11,254 bases of DNA, from positions 1 through 11,254 of the forward strand of contig JANNHP010000096.1 of assembly GCA_031404455.1 (NCBI GenBank). The letters run 5' to 3'. Shown in pieces: positions 5,498 through 11,254 of this stretch; positions within the stretch are counted from its first letter, which is position 1; each line of letters begins with the position of its first letter. The position numbers and the translations under genes are program-made. Source of the DNA: JANNHP01 sp031404455 (GTDB lineage: Bacteria > Planctomycetota > JAJSAM01 > JAJVHW01). A model generated the notes under the pieces. It did not search any database. It was not told where the DNA came from and was given only the letters and a program-made list of their open reading frames with translations.

Positions 5498-7540
5498 CTA
5501 GTCCTCGTCGGGGTGGCGGGCCTTCTCGAACTTGTCGATGTGCTTCTGCGCCGCGGCGAGGGGAACCACGTCGAGGCGGCTGAACGTCATCGTGAACGAT
5601 CCCTCGCCCGACGTGATCGAGCGCAGGTCCGTCGAGTAGGTCTGAACCTCCGAGAGCGGCACCTGCGCGCGGATGACCTGGTTGTCGCCGTGCTGGTCCA
5701 TGCCGACGATCCGCCCGCGCCGCGTGTTGAGGTCGCCCGTGATGTCGCCGAGATGGCGCGACGGAACCTCGATCTCGAGGTCCATCACCGGCTCGAGCAG
5801 CGCGTGCTTCGCCTTCATGAACGCGTCGCGGAACGCGCGGGCGCCGGCGATCTTGAACGCCGCCTCGGACGAATCGACGGGGTGGCTCTTGCCGTCGTAG
5901 GGCTCGACCCTCACGTCCACGACCGGGTAGCCCGCGAGGACGCCCTTCTCCATCTGCTCGCGCACGCCCTTCTCGACGGCGGGCAGGAAGTTGCTCGGGA
6001 TCGACCCGCCGACCGTCGCGTTCTCGAAGACGAACCCCGTGCCGCGCGGCGTCGGGCGCACGCGCAGGTGAACCTCGCCGAACTGGCCGCGCCCGCCCGT
6101 CTGCTTCTTGTGGCGGTGGTGGCCCTCGCCCACGCCGACGACCGTCTCCTTGAGGGGCACGGTCGGCAGGTGGTGCGTCATCTCGACCTTGTAGCGATGC
6201 GTCATCCGCTTCAGCAGCACCTCGAGGTGAAGGCTCGAGAGGCCGGAGATCACGAGCTCGTGCGTGTCCCGGCTGCGCCCCGAACGGAACGAGGGGTCCT
6301 CGTCGAGGATCTTGGCCATCGCCGCCGCGACCTTGTGCTCGTCGCCCTTGGCCTTCGAGTCCACGGCGAGGTGCACCATCGGTTCCGGGAAGGGCGGCGG
6401 CGCGACCTTCAGCCGGCGCGCGGCGTCGGACACGGTCGATCCGAGCTTCAGCTCCTCCACCTTCGTCACGCAGAAGATGTCCCCTGCCTCGGCGCCCGTG
6501 ATGTTCTGCAGCTCCTTGCCCTGCGGACGCGTGGGGTGCAGGAGCTTCAGGTTCTGACCGGTCGCCGAGCACCACGCGACGCCGTCGGCGGGCAGCTTCC
6601 CGCTCCACACGCGCAGGAACGACACCTTCCCCACGTGCACGTCGGACGTGACCTTGAAGACGGACGCGACGAACGGACCCGCGGGGCCGAGCGGCACCGC
6701 GGCCCCGGCCTCATCCGTCGCAGACACACCGAGCGGCTCCACCGCGGAAGGAGCCTCCTCCACGATGAGGTCGAGGAGCTGCATCACGCCCTCTCCATGG
6801 ACCGAGGAAAGGAAGAGGACCGGCACCACCTTGCCCTGCGCGATCGCCTTGCGCAGCGCCCCGGCGAGGTCGTCCTCGGTCAGGGTCTCACCGCCGAGAT
6901 AGCGCTCGAGCAGCGCGTCGTCCACCTCGACGACCGCCTCGAGGAAGGTGTTGCGCGCGGAGACGAGATCGTCGCACAGCGTCGGCCCCTTCTGGCCCTC
7001 CGGCGCTCCGAAGCAGGCGGACACCGCCTTGAACGCTGCGCCCTTGCCGACGGGGAGGTTGAACGGACGGCAGCGGTCGCCCAGCATCTCGCGAACCTGG
7101 CCGAGAACGCGGACGGGGTCCGCGTTCTCGTGGTCCATCTTGGAGATGACCACGATCCGCGCCTTGCCGAGGTCGCCCGCGAGCTTCCACATCTTGCGCG
7201 TGTTCACGGCGACTCCGCCCGTGGCGCTGACGAAGATCGCCGCGGTGTCGCACGCCGAGAGGCCGGACGTCGCCACTCCCGCGAAGTCGGGGTAGCCGGG
7301 GCAGTCGACGAACTGGATCTCCCGCTCGTGCCACTTCAGGTGCGCGCACGACACGTCCGTGGAGTGTCCGGAATCGCGAGCCTCCGGGTCGTGGTCGCCG
7401 ACGGTGTTCTTCTCGGCGATGCTCCCGCGGCGCTGGATCGCGCCCGCCTTGTGGAGCGCCGCCTCCATGAAGGTCGTCTTGCCGGAATCGCCGTGACCGA
7501 CCAGGGCCACGTTCCGGACCGCCGCTGCTCGCGAGGCCAT
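5498..7540 (-). CDS. Elongation factor G-like GTPase (EF-G-2 type)
   Basis: A 680-residue translational GTPase with the five-domain layout of EF-G: G domain (about 1-280) with P-loop GHGDSGKT (15-22), G3 DCPG (79-82), G4 SKMD (133-136) and G5 SSVHGEG near 243; domain II from about 288; domain III about 385-460; domain IV with the HKKQTGGRGQFG signature near residue 477; and domain V. Two features mark it as an EF-G-2/EF-G-like paralogue and not the main factor. The His that activates water in EF-G (PGHVDF) is Tyr83 here (PGYPDF), and NKMD has become SKMD. From memory, Thermus EF-G-2 has PGYGDF and TKLD at the same places. The G2 region lacks the usual RGITI. It probably binds GTP and ribosomes, but its role is unsettled for this subfamily. 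AGGAGG stands 4 nt before the ATG. It appears monocistronic. Confidence 0.93.
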   Translation of the reverse strand: MASRAAAVRNVALVGHGDSGKTTFMEAALHKAGAIQRRGSIAEKNTVGDHDPEARDSGHSTDVSCAHLKWHEREIQFVDCPGYPDFAGVATSGLSACDTAAIFVSATGGVAVNTRKMWKLAGDLGKARIVVISKMDHENADPVRVLGQVREMLGDRCRPFNLPVGKGAAFKAVSACFGAPEGQKGPTLCDDLVSARNTFLEAVVEVDDALLERYLGGETLTEDDLAGALRKAIAQGKVVPVLFLSSVHGEGVMQLLDLIVEEAPSAVEPLGVSATDEAGAAVPLGPAGPFVASVFKVTSDVHVGKVSFLRVWSGKLPADGVAWCSATGQNLKLLHPTRPQGKELQNITGAEAGDIFCVTKVEELKLGSTVSDAARRLKVAPPPFPEPMVHLAVDSKAKGDEHKVAAAMAKILDEDPSFRSGRSRDTHELVISGLSSLHLEVLLKRMTHRYKVEMTHHLPTVPLKETVVGVGEGHHRHKKQTGGRGQFGEVHLRVRPTPRGTGFVFENATVGGSIPSNFLPAVEKGVREQMEKGVLAGYPVVDVRVEPYDGKSHPVDSSEAAFKIAGARAFRDAFMKAKHALLEPVMDLEIEVPSRHLGDITGDLNTRRGRIVGMDQHGDNQVIRAQVPLSEVQTYSTDLRSITSGEGSFTMTFSRLDVVPLAAAQKHIDKFEKARHPDED

Positions 7541-7625
7541 GAGTCCTCCTGTCGCTCTGCCGGCGCGGCCGGGGAGGCCTCCGGACGAGGGCCGCCAGTC
7601 TACGGACCCACGGAGGGCACGCCAG

Positions 7626-7637
7626 CGCGGATCCGCG
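7626..7637. promoter_or_regulatory. Second copy of palindrome CGCGGATCCGCG, upstream of the EF-G-like gene
   Basis: Identical to 4658-4669, including one flanking base on each side (14 bp in all). On the minus strand it ends 85 nt before the EF-G-like ATG and 23 nt upstream of the candidate -10 hexamer, a position where an operator could overlap the -35 region. Confidence 0.35.
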
Positions 7638-7697
7638 ACGCCAGTCGCCTCCCGCGGCGTTCCCGCGGAACCTGGTGACCCCCGTCACCCGGCAGTT

Positions 7698-7752
7698 CGC
7701 GCCCCCCGGAATCGAACAGGCCGCACCTTCACGGTACGGCCTGCTGGGCGCG
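7698..7752 (-). other. Nested stem-loop, possible structured RNA or terminator
   Basis: An outer stem CGCGCCC/GGGCGCG (7698-7704 with 7746-7752) encloses an inner hairpin (7717-7723 with 7737-7743, seven pairs, then one mismatch and three more pairs, 5-nt loop). Read on the minus strand it lies about 200 nt downstream of the OmpA-like stop and upstream of the EF-G-like gene. A second copy of the outer arm exists at 7765-7771 and could pair instead. It could act as a terminator or a leader structure; a tRNA was considered and rejected. Confidence 0.4.
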
Positions 7753-7770
7753 GTACGTCCTGCTGGGCGC
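7733..7770. repeat. Tandem 19-bp direct repeat, two copies
   Basis: GGTACGGCCTGCTGGGCGC (7733-7751) is followed immediately by the same unit with one change (G to T at 7758). The duplication creates the two alternative outer arms of the stem-loop described at 7698-7752. Confidence 0.8.
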
Positions 7771-7845
7771 GTCGTTCCCGGGAGGCCGGGGGAGTGGTCC
7801 GTCGAGCTTGTAGAAGCCATTCCCGCCTGCTCGGGCGGTCGCCGT

Positions 7846-7875
7846 CACACGCGGCGTGTGGAGATCTCTCTCCAC
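7846..7875. repeat. Two adjacent short palindromes
   Basis: CACACGC-G-GCGTGTG (7846-7860) is a perfect odd palindrome. It overlaps the start of GTGGAG-N6-CTCCAC (7858-7863 with 7870-7875). No T-tract follows on the minus strand, so a terminator role for the OmpA-like gene is uncertain; protein binding sites are equally possible. Confidence 0.4.
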
Positions 7876-7953
7876 CCCCTATCGGACCTGTCGTTCTCCC
7901 TTGATCGATCGATGAGCCGACGGGCCACGCCCCCCGGCTCCCGGGCGGCGCCC

Positions 7954-8772
7954 TTACTTCGCCATCGACATCGCGGCGTCGTGCGGCACGACGACGACGA
8001 TCTCGACGCGGCGGTTCTTCCTGCGGCCGGTCTCGGACTTGTCGTCGGCGACCGGCTCGTGCTGGCCGCGCGACGCGCTCATGAGCCTCGTCGGTTCGAT
8101 CGCGAGTTCGCTCTCCATGAACCGGACGACCGACAGCGACCGGGCGCTGCCGAGGCCGAAGTTGTCACTGTACTTCGGCTTCGTCTTCGCGAGAGGCGTC
8201 GAGTCGGTGTGCCCCTCGACCCGGATCTGGTACGGGGCGAACTTGCCCTTGAGAAGCGGCGCCAGCGCCTTCAGGCTCTTGCGGCCGCCTTCGCTCAGGT
8301 CGGAGCTGCCCGACGGGAACGTCACGTCGCTGAGCAGCGTGATCTCGATGTTGCCGTCCTTGGTCAGCGTGATCTCGGGCGCCTGCTTGCCGAGCTCGCG
8401 CCTGTACTGCTCCATCAGCTCGTTGAGCGCCTTCGTGTCGATGCCCGAGGAATTCCCGGCCATCGGCTCCGACTTCGCGGTGCCCGGCGACGTCGCGAGC
8501 TGCTGCCGCAACTGCTCGTTCTGCTTCGCGAGCGCGTCGGCGGCCTGACGGGCCTTCTGCGCCTCGATGTCGGCCTGCTTGATCTGCGAGCCGAACTGCT
8601 CGTTCTTCACGACGGCTTCGGCGCGCTGCTGCTTCAGCTCGTCGTTCGTGGCCGAGAGGTCGAGGTTCAGCCGCTGCTGCTCCTCGTACTTCTCCTGCCA
8701 GTTCTCGCTGGCGCAGCCCGCCATCGCGACCACAGCCAAGAGCCCGAACATCGCCAATCCACGCTTGGACAT
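7954..8772 (-). CDS. Lipoprotein with coiled coil and C-terminal OmpA/MotB-like peptidoglycan-binding domain
   Basis: A 272-residue envelope protein that probably tethers the outer membrane to the cell wall. The signal peptide MSKRGLAMFGLLAVVAMAGC gives lipid-anchored Cys20. Residues about 26-92 are rich in Gln, Glu, Lys and Ala with heptad spacing (coiled coil). A Ser/Gly/Pro linker (93-110) follows, then the OmpA C-terminal domain (about 145-262). Peptidoglycan-contact positions are present: Asp190 in VEGHTD, Arg211 in LGSAR, and the closing NRRVEI (253-258). The spacing between Asp190 and Arg211 is longer than in OmpA and resembles MotB, but there is no N-terminal transmembrane proton channel segment, so it is not a flagellar stator. 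The ATG at 8772 has GGAGG 8 nt upstream; the frame stays open far upstream but over non-coding DNA. It is a single gene, with its own promoter. No tol genes are nearby, so calling it Pal is not justified. Confidence 0.92.
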   Translation of the reverse strand: MSKRGLAMFGLLAVVAMAGCASENWQEKYEEQQRLNLDLSATNDELKQQRAEAVVKNEQFGSQIKQADIEAQKARQAADALAKQNEQLRQQLATSPGTAKSEPMAGNSSGIDTKALNELMEQYRRELGKQAPEITLTKDGNIEITLLSDVTFPSGSSDLSEGGRKSLKALAPLLKGKFAPYQIRVEGHTDSTPLAKTKPKYSDNFGLGSARSLSVVRFMESELAIEPTRLMSASRGQHEPVADDKSETGRRKNRRVEIVVVVPHDAAMSMAK

Positions 8773-8888
8773 TCGACACACCTCCAGGTTCGCACCGCGC
8801 GCGTCTCGCTTCGCGTCGCGTTCGCCCGTCTCTGATGGACCGTTCCCGCCAACCGCGGGCCCGAGAGGCCGCGCGTTCGTGCCCGCCG

Positions 8889-8910
8889 CACGAGCCTGCG
8901 CCGCCTCGTG
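8889..8910. promoter_or_regulatory. Inverted repeat CACGAG-N10-CTCGTG at the OmpA-like transcription start
   Basis: Six-base arms at 8889-8894 and 8905-8910 fall over the predicted start of transcription, just downstream of the -10 box at 8915-8920. It could be a repressor site or a 5' end stem-loop. Confidence 0.3.
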
Positions 8911-8914
8911 AGGG

Positions 8915-8942
8915 AGTCTAGTTGCCTGAGAATCGCGGTCAA
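8915..8942 (-). promoter_or_regulatory. Sigma70-type promoter of the OmpA-like lipoprotein gene
   Basis: On the minus strand: TTGACC (8942-8937, five of six consensus bases), a 16-bp spacer, then TAGACT (8920-8915, four of six). The predicted start near 8908 gives a leader of about 135 nt to the ATG at 8772. The surroundings are unusually AT-rich for this window. It lies in the 260-bp gap after pilD, which otherwise holds nothing I can name. Confidence 0.5.
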
Positions 8943-9032
8943 GAGGGAAAGCGCGATTTGTAGGGGTATTTGGGGATTCCTGCCCTAGGGAAGGTGGTGT
9001 CGGCTGCGAACGGGCGGCGCCCGCCGCGCGCG

Positions 9033-9920
9033 TCAGAGGCCCGTGACGTGCCCGAGGTACCAGGCGATGAACTCGCGTCCGTGGACGAGCGCCACGAAGC
9101 CGCCGATCGCGAGGAACGGCCCGAACGGGATGTACCGGTCGCGCGTCAGCGCGAGTCGCAGGAGACCGCCGACGGAACCAGCGAATGCGGCGACGACGAG
9201 CGTCAGCACGGCGCCCGCGGGGCCGACGGCACCGCCGATCATCCCCAGGTACTTCACGTCGCCGAAGCCCATGGCCTCCTTGCCGAACACCCTCGAGCCG
9301 ACGGCACCGAGCGACCACACGAGTCCGGCGCCGACGACGATCCCTGCGACGCCGACCACTGCCGCCGCGAGGCGCTCCGGACAGGCACCGGGAAGCGGCC
9401 ATGGAACGTCGCGACCGGCGCCGAGCGTGAGTTCCGGGACGAGCGCCGCGAGGACGGGCGCGATCCACATCCCTGGGATCGTGATGCTGTCGGGCAGTAT
9501 CCTGTGGTCGATGTCGATGAGCGCCGCGGCCGTCATCGCCGCGGTCACGAGGAACACCGCGCCGGCGTGGAACCAGGGCGCGAGATCGCCCGGCGGGGCT
9601 GCGGAGCGCAGCACGATCGCGTAGACGACGTAGGCCGCGAGCGCTCCGACGAGGGCCTCGACCGCTGGGTACCGCCAGGAGATCGCGCCCTTGCAGCCTC
9701 GGCACCTGCCACGAAGGAGGACCCACGACACCACAGGGAGGTTGTCGATCGCGCGGACGGGCGTGCGGCACGCGGGACACCTCGACCGGGGCCGCACGAC
9801 CGAGAGTCCGAGCGGCAGCCTGTGCGCGACCACGTTCAGGAAGGAACCGACGTTGGCGCCGAGGACAAAGGAGCCGACGAGCGCGAACCGCGCCGTGTCG
9901 GAGGGGCTGAGCTCGCTCAC
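9033..9920 (-). CDS. pilD: PilD, prepilin peptidase / N-methyltransferase
   Basis: A 295-residue integral inner-membrane aspartic peptidase (family A24) that removes the prepilin leader and methylates the new N-terminal residue. The N-terminal domain carries GSFLNVVAHRLP (25-36) and the zinc pair C48-x2-C51 and C73-x2-C76 of bifunctional enzymes. Catalytic aspartates are Asp136 in ALIDIDHRILPD and Asp221 in GFGD. Several hydrophobic spans follow, as expected for about eight membrane helices, and the length is typical. The start is taken as GTG at 9920, which puts the conserved GSFLNVV at the usual distance. It lies 10 bp after the acetyltransferase stop with only a weak ribosome site, suggesting translational coupling to that gene. 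Its substrate in this window is the pilin at 1-294; type II secretion pseudopilins elsewhere are also possible. Confidence 0.95.
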   Translation of the reverse strand: MSELSPSDTARFALVGSFVLGANVGSFLNVVAHRLPLGLSVVRPRSRCPACRTPVRAIDNLPVVSWVLLRGRCRGCKGAISWRYPAVEALVGALAAYVVYAIVLRSAAPPGDLAPWFHAGAVFLVTAAMTAAALIDIDHRILPDSITIPGMWIAPVLAALVPELTLGAGRDVPWPLPGACPERLAAAVVGVAGIVVGAGLVWSLGAVGSRVFGKEAMGFGDVKYLGMIGGAVGPAGAVLTLVVAAFAGSVGGLLRLALTRDRYIPFGPFLAIGGFVALVHGREFIAWYLGHVTGL

Positions 9921-9930
9921 GGCGTCGCTC

Positions 9931-10527
9931 TCAGGCGCCGGTCTCGGCGAGGGTCGCGCCGTCCCATCGGTACTTCCAGCGGCAGGCGGCGCACTCGAGG
10001 TCGCACGATCCGGCGCCGGGTCTCACCGGCAGGCGCACGCCGCACTGGCACATGTAGCCCACGACGCGGCCGGGCACCCCCATCACGAGGGCGAAATCGG
10101 GCACGTCCCGCGCGACCACGGCGCCGGCGGCGATGAAGGCGTAGCGGCCGACGTCGTGACCGCAAACCACCGTCGAGTTCGCCCCGAAGCTCGCCCCGCG
10201 CCCGACCCGCGTCGGCTTGAACTCGTCCTTCCTGGAGACGTGGCTGCGCGGGTTCACGACGTTCGTGAACACCATGGACGGACCGCAGAAGACGTCGTCC
10301 CCGAGCTGCACGCCTTCGTAGACGCTCACGTTGTTCTGGATCTTCGCGTTGTGGCCGATCGAGGTGCGATTCGCGACGAACACGTTCTGCCCGAGGCTGC
10401 ACCCGCGGCCGATCCGCGCACCGCCCATGACGTGGCAGAAGTGCCAGATCTTCGTGCCGTCCCCGATGTCGGCGCCCGCGTCGACGATGGCGCTCGGATG
10501 CGCCCACCAGCCGCCTTCCTGAGACAT
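9931..10527 (-). CDS. wbpD: WbpD/WlbB-like UDP-2-acetamido-3-amino-2,3-dideoxy-glucuronate N-acetyltransferase
   Basis: A 198-residue left-handed beta-helix acyltransferase. Hexapeptide repeats run from HPSAIVDAGADIGDGTKIWHF (10-30) through ARIGRGCSLGQNVFV (37-51), KIQNNVSVYEGVQLGDDVF (62-80), and CGPSMVFTNVVNPRS (81-95) to GASFGANSTVVCG (111-123). These segments, in this order, are characteristic of WbpD/WlbB enzymes, which acetylate the 3-amino group of the UDP-sugar with acetyl-CoA on the way to UDP-2,3-diacetamido uronic acids for surface glycans. The tail adds a probable zinc ribbon (C160-x-C162 and C179-x2-C182, with C175 nearby). The ATG at 10527 follows GGAGG by 8 nt; the frame is open upstream but without family similarity. 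It is first gene of a unit with pilD. The sugar specificity is inferred from the family; no wbpA, B or E partners are in the window. Confidence 0.88.
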   Translation of the reverse strand: MSQEGGWWAHPSAIVDAGADIGDGTKIWHFCHVMGGARIGRGCSLGQNVFVANRTSIGHNAKIQNNVSVYEGVQLGDDVFCGPSMVFTNVVNPRSHVSRKDEFKPTRVGRGASFGANSTVVCGHDVGRYAFIAAGAVVARDVPDFALVMGVPGRVVGYMCQCGVRLPVRPGAGSCDLECAACRWKYRWDGATLAETGA

Positions 10528-10640
10528 CGACACCACCTCCGAGGGCTGACTTCCACCGGGCGCGTGCGCTCCAAAGTGGTTGCCGCGCAAGAACTTGTCG
10601 GGATTCATCGGCGGCCGCGGCGCGGTCCATGAATCCGGGA

Positions 10641-10665
10641 AAAACCGTTGGCTTCGCCGGAAGCC
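10641..10665 (-). terminator. Minus-strand hairpin followed by a T-run in the acetyltransferase leader
   Basis: On the minus strand GGCTTC-CGGC-GAAGCC (10665-10650) is followed four bases later by GTTTTT. This resembles a small intrinsic terminator or attenuator 115-140 nt before the acetyltransferase ATG. It could block antisense transcription from the divergent lipoprotein gene or regulate entry into the acetyltransferase-pilD unit. Confidence 0.35.
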
Positions 10666-10677
10666 CGCGGCTAAAGT
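10648..10677 (+). promoter_or_regulatory. Weak candidate promoter for the right-edge lipoprotein gene
   Basis: TTGGCT (10648-10653) and TAAAGT (10672-10677), 18 bp apart, each match four of six consensus bases. Predicted leader is about 70 nt. It overlaps the minus-strand hairpin at 10650-10665. In GC-rich DNA such matches can be accidental. Confidence 0.28.
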
Positions 10678-10693
10678 CTCGCGCCTCTGGGCC

Positions 10694-10722
10694 GTGGCTC
10701 TGGACGTGGGCAATCGAGCCAC
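10694..10722. promoter_or_regulatory. Inverted repeat GTGGCTC-N15-GAGCCAC upstream of the right-edge lipoprotein gene
   Basis: Perfect 7-bp arms at 10694-10700 and 10716-10722, ending 31 nt before the ATG at 10754 and just ahead of the GGAAGGGAG ribosome site (10735-10743). It may be a leader stem-loop or a dimer-binding site. Confidence 0.38.
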
Positions 10723-10753
10723 CTCTGACTGTTCGGAAGGGAGTACGACAGGT

Positions 10754-11254
10754 ATGAAGCGCGTCTCGTTCGTCCTCGGTACCCTGGCTGCCGGCGCTCT
10801 GGCGGCTGGGTGCGTGGGTGGGCCCTCTCGGAGCCCGAACCCGCTGGGCCACGCGTCTCCGAACAAGGATCTCGCGACCCAGGAGCAGTACCCCCTCCGG
10901 AGCTCGGCGGTGAAGGAAGAGGTCGATCGCCAGTTCGAGGAGACCTATCCCGGAACGATGAATTGGCTCTACGTGTGGGGCAAGGACCGCTGGATGGACC
11001 TGCTCGACATCGCGAGCGTGAATCTCGACGCCGGCCGCGGCTTCGGCTTCAACGTGCGCGCGACCGAATTCGCCCAGGTCGGCCTGAACTGGTGGGACGG
11101 CCACAGTTGGGGCGCGCGCGGCCGCACGTGGGGCGTCTGGTCGACCGACGAGGAGGAGCGGGGCCTCGGACCGTTCTACTGGATCGAGCTCGAGCGGCAC
11201 CCCGTCTGGGGAACGCAGACGCTCTTCGACCACGACTACAAGTACACGGGCTGG
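10754..11254 (+). CDS. Predicted lipoprotein of unknown function, 3' end beyond the window
   Basis: An open frame of 167 codons that runs in frame to the last base, so the protein is incomplete. It begins MKRVSFVLGTLAAGALAAGC, a lipoprotein signal with lipobox AAGC and lipid-anchored Cys20. A Pro/Ser-rich linker (21-48) is followed by a charged helix-like stretch (51-64). Then comes a compact, aromatic-rich domain: NWLYVWGKDRWMDLLDIASV (70-89), a Gly-rich segment (94-99), ATEFAQVGLNWWDGHSWGAR (103-122), and a YW-IELERHPVWG segment (142-153). Trp is strikingly frequent (11 in 167). The alternating pattern after residue 84 could be beta-structure or a small outer-membrane-associated barrel. I do not recognise a named family. 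The ATG follows GGAAGGGAG by 10 nt. It diverges from the acetyltransferase-pilD unit and shares no similarity with the lipoprotein at 4874 beyond the signal peptide and Trp content. Confidence 0.82.
   Translation, partial: MKRVSFVLGTLAAGALAAGCVGGPSRSPNPLGHASPNKDLATQEQYPLRSSAVKEEVDRQFEETYPGTMNWLYVWGKDRWMDLLDIASVNLDAGRGFGFNVRATEFAQVGLNWWDGHSWGARGRTWGVWSTDEEERGLGPFYWIELERHPVWGTQTLFDHDYKYTGW

Larger units (their letters stand above)
7541..7953. other. 413-bp non-coding gap between the EF-G-like and OmpA-like genes
   Basis: No credible gene is seen on either strand. It must hold the 3' end of the OmpA-like transcript and the promoter of the EF-G-like gene. A minus-strand TAGACT (7597-7602) is the best -10 candidate, the same hexamer as in the OmpA-like promoter, but its -35 (CTGGCG at 17 bp) is poor. 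The gap also contains the 12-bp palindrome at 7626-7637, a direct repeat CCCGCGG (7651-7657 and 7662-7668), a nested stem-loop (7698-7752), a tandem repeat (7733-7770), and palindromes at 7846-7875. Confidence 0.6.

Noticed and set aside
5513..7678. Long plus-strand open frame opposite the EF-G-like gene, and a minus-strand frame at 5130-6608
   Set aside because: Both are low-complexity shadows of a gene whose family motifs are unambiguous.
7733..7770. Start of a CRISPR array
   Set aside because: Only two abutting 19-bp copies, with no spacer between them and no cas gene nearby.
7697..7771. tRNA on the minus strand
   Set aside because: A 7-bp acceptor-like stem, TTCGATT loop and 75-nt span are suggestive, but the T stem has two mismatches, there is no D stem, the anticodon loop is not seven bases, and U8 is missing.
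7954..8772. MotB flagellar stator
   Set aside because: The C-terminal spacing is MotB-like, but the N-terminus is a lipoprotein signal and coiled coil without the proton-conducting transmembrane helix.
8773..9780. A 336-residue upstream extension of the OmpA-like protein
   Set aside because: It runs out of frame through pilD and non-coding DNA; the lipoprotein signal with GGAGG at 8772 is the real start.
9917..11233. Long minus-strand open frame covering the right-edge lipoprotein and the acetyltransferase
   Set aside because: It is out of frame with the recognised acetyltransferase and antisense to a frame with an excellent lipoprotein signal. The translation is Arg-rich and shows no domain.

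Overview
The window reads as chromosomal housekeeping and envelope DNA from a GC-rich, diderm (outer-membrane-bearing) bacterium. It carries type IV pilus motor genes, three predicted lipoproteins, an OmpA-like peptidoglycan-binding domain and an enzyme family that makes nucleotide-activated diamino-uronate sugars. Strong Shine-Dalgarno sites precede most genes. The pilin has a D-x-D-x-D-G-x-G-E block, and the lipoproteins are Trp-rich and unfamiliar. Together these recall Planctomycetota or another deep-branching GC-rich lineage such as Myxococcota, but that placement is inference and is not proven here. I see no mobile element, phage gene, CRISPR array, toxin-antitoxin pair, tRNA or rRNA.

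Layout. Positions 1-4641, all on the minus strand, form a type IV pilus block transcribed from right to left: pilT (retraction ATPase), pilB (extension ATPase), pilC (platform protein), then a prepilin-type pilin cut by the left edge. The three motor genes are 6 and 25 bp apart and look like one operon. The pilin is set off by a 248-bp gap that holds a 13-bp GC-rich hairpin and several smaller inverted repeats. A lipoprotein gene (4874-5386, plus) diverges from pilT. It converges on an EF-G-2-type GTPase gene (5498-7540, minus), with a perfect 15-bp terminator hairpin between them. A 413-bp non-coding stretch (7541-7953) follows, with a tandem 19-bp repeat, a nested stem-loop and several palindromes. 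Next come an OmpA-domain lipoprotein (7954-8772, minus) with a recognisable sigma70-type promoter, and then a two-gene unit: a WbpD-like sugar N-acetyltransferase (10527-9931) and the prepilin peptidase pilD (9920-9033). A second, unrelated lipoprotein (10754 onward, plus) diverges from that unit and runs off the right edge.

How it fits together. PilD would cleave and methylate the pilin encoded at the left edge. PilB would power its assembly on PilC, and PilT would power retraction. The coupling of pilD to a nucleotide-sugar acetyltransferase hints at a link between pilus or surface-glycan synthesis and prepilin processing, but adjacency is the only evidence.

No wholly new system is evident. 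The leads most worth following are an identical 12-bp palindrome (14-mer including flanks) upstream of both pilT and the EF-G-like gene, the nested stem-loop with a duplicated arm at 7698-7770, the hairpin-rich pilC-pilin gap, and the two uncharacterised lipoproteins.
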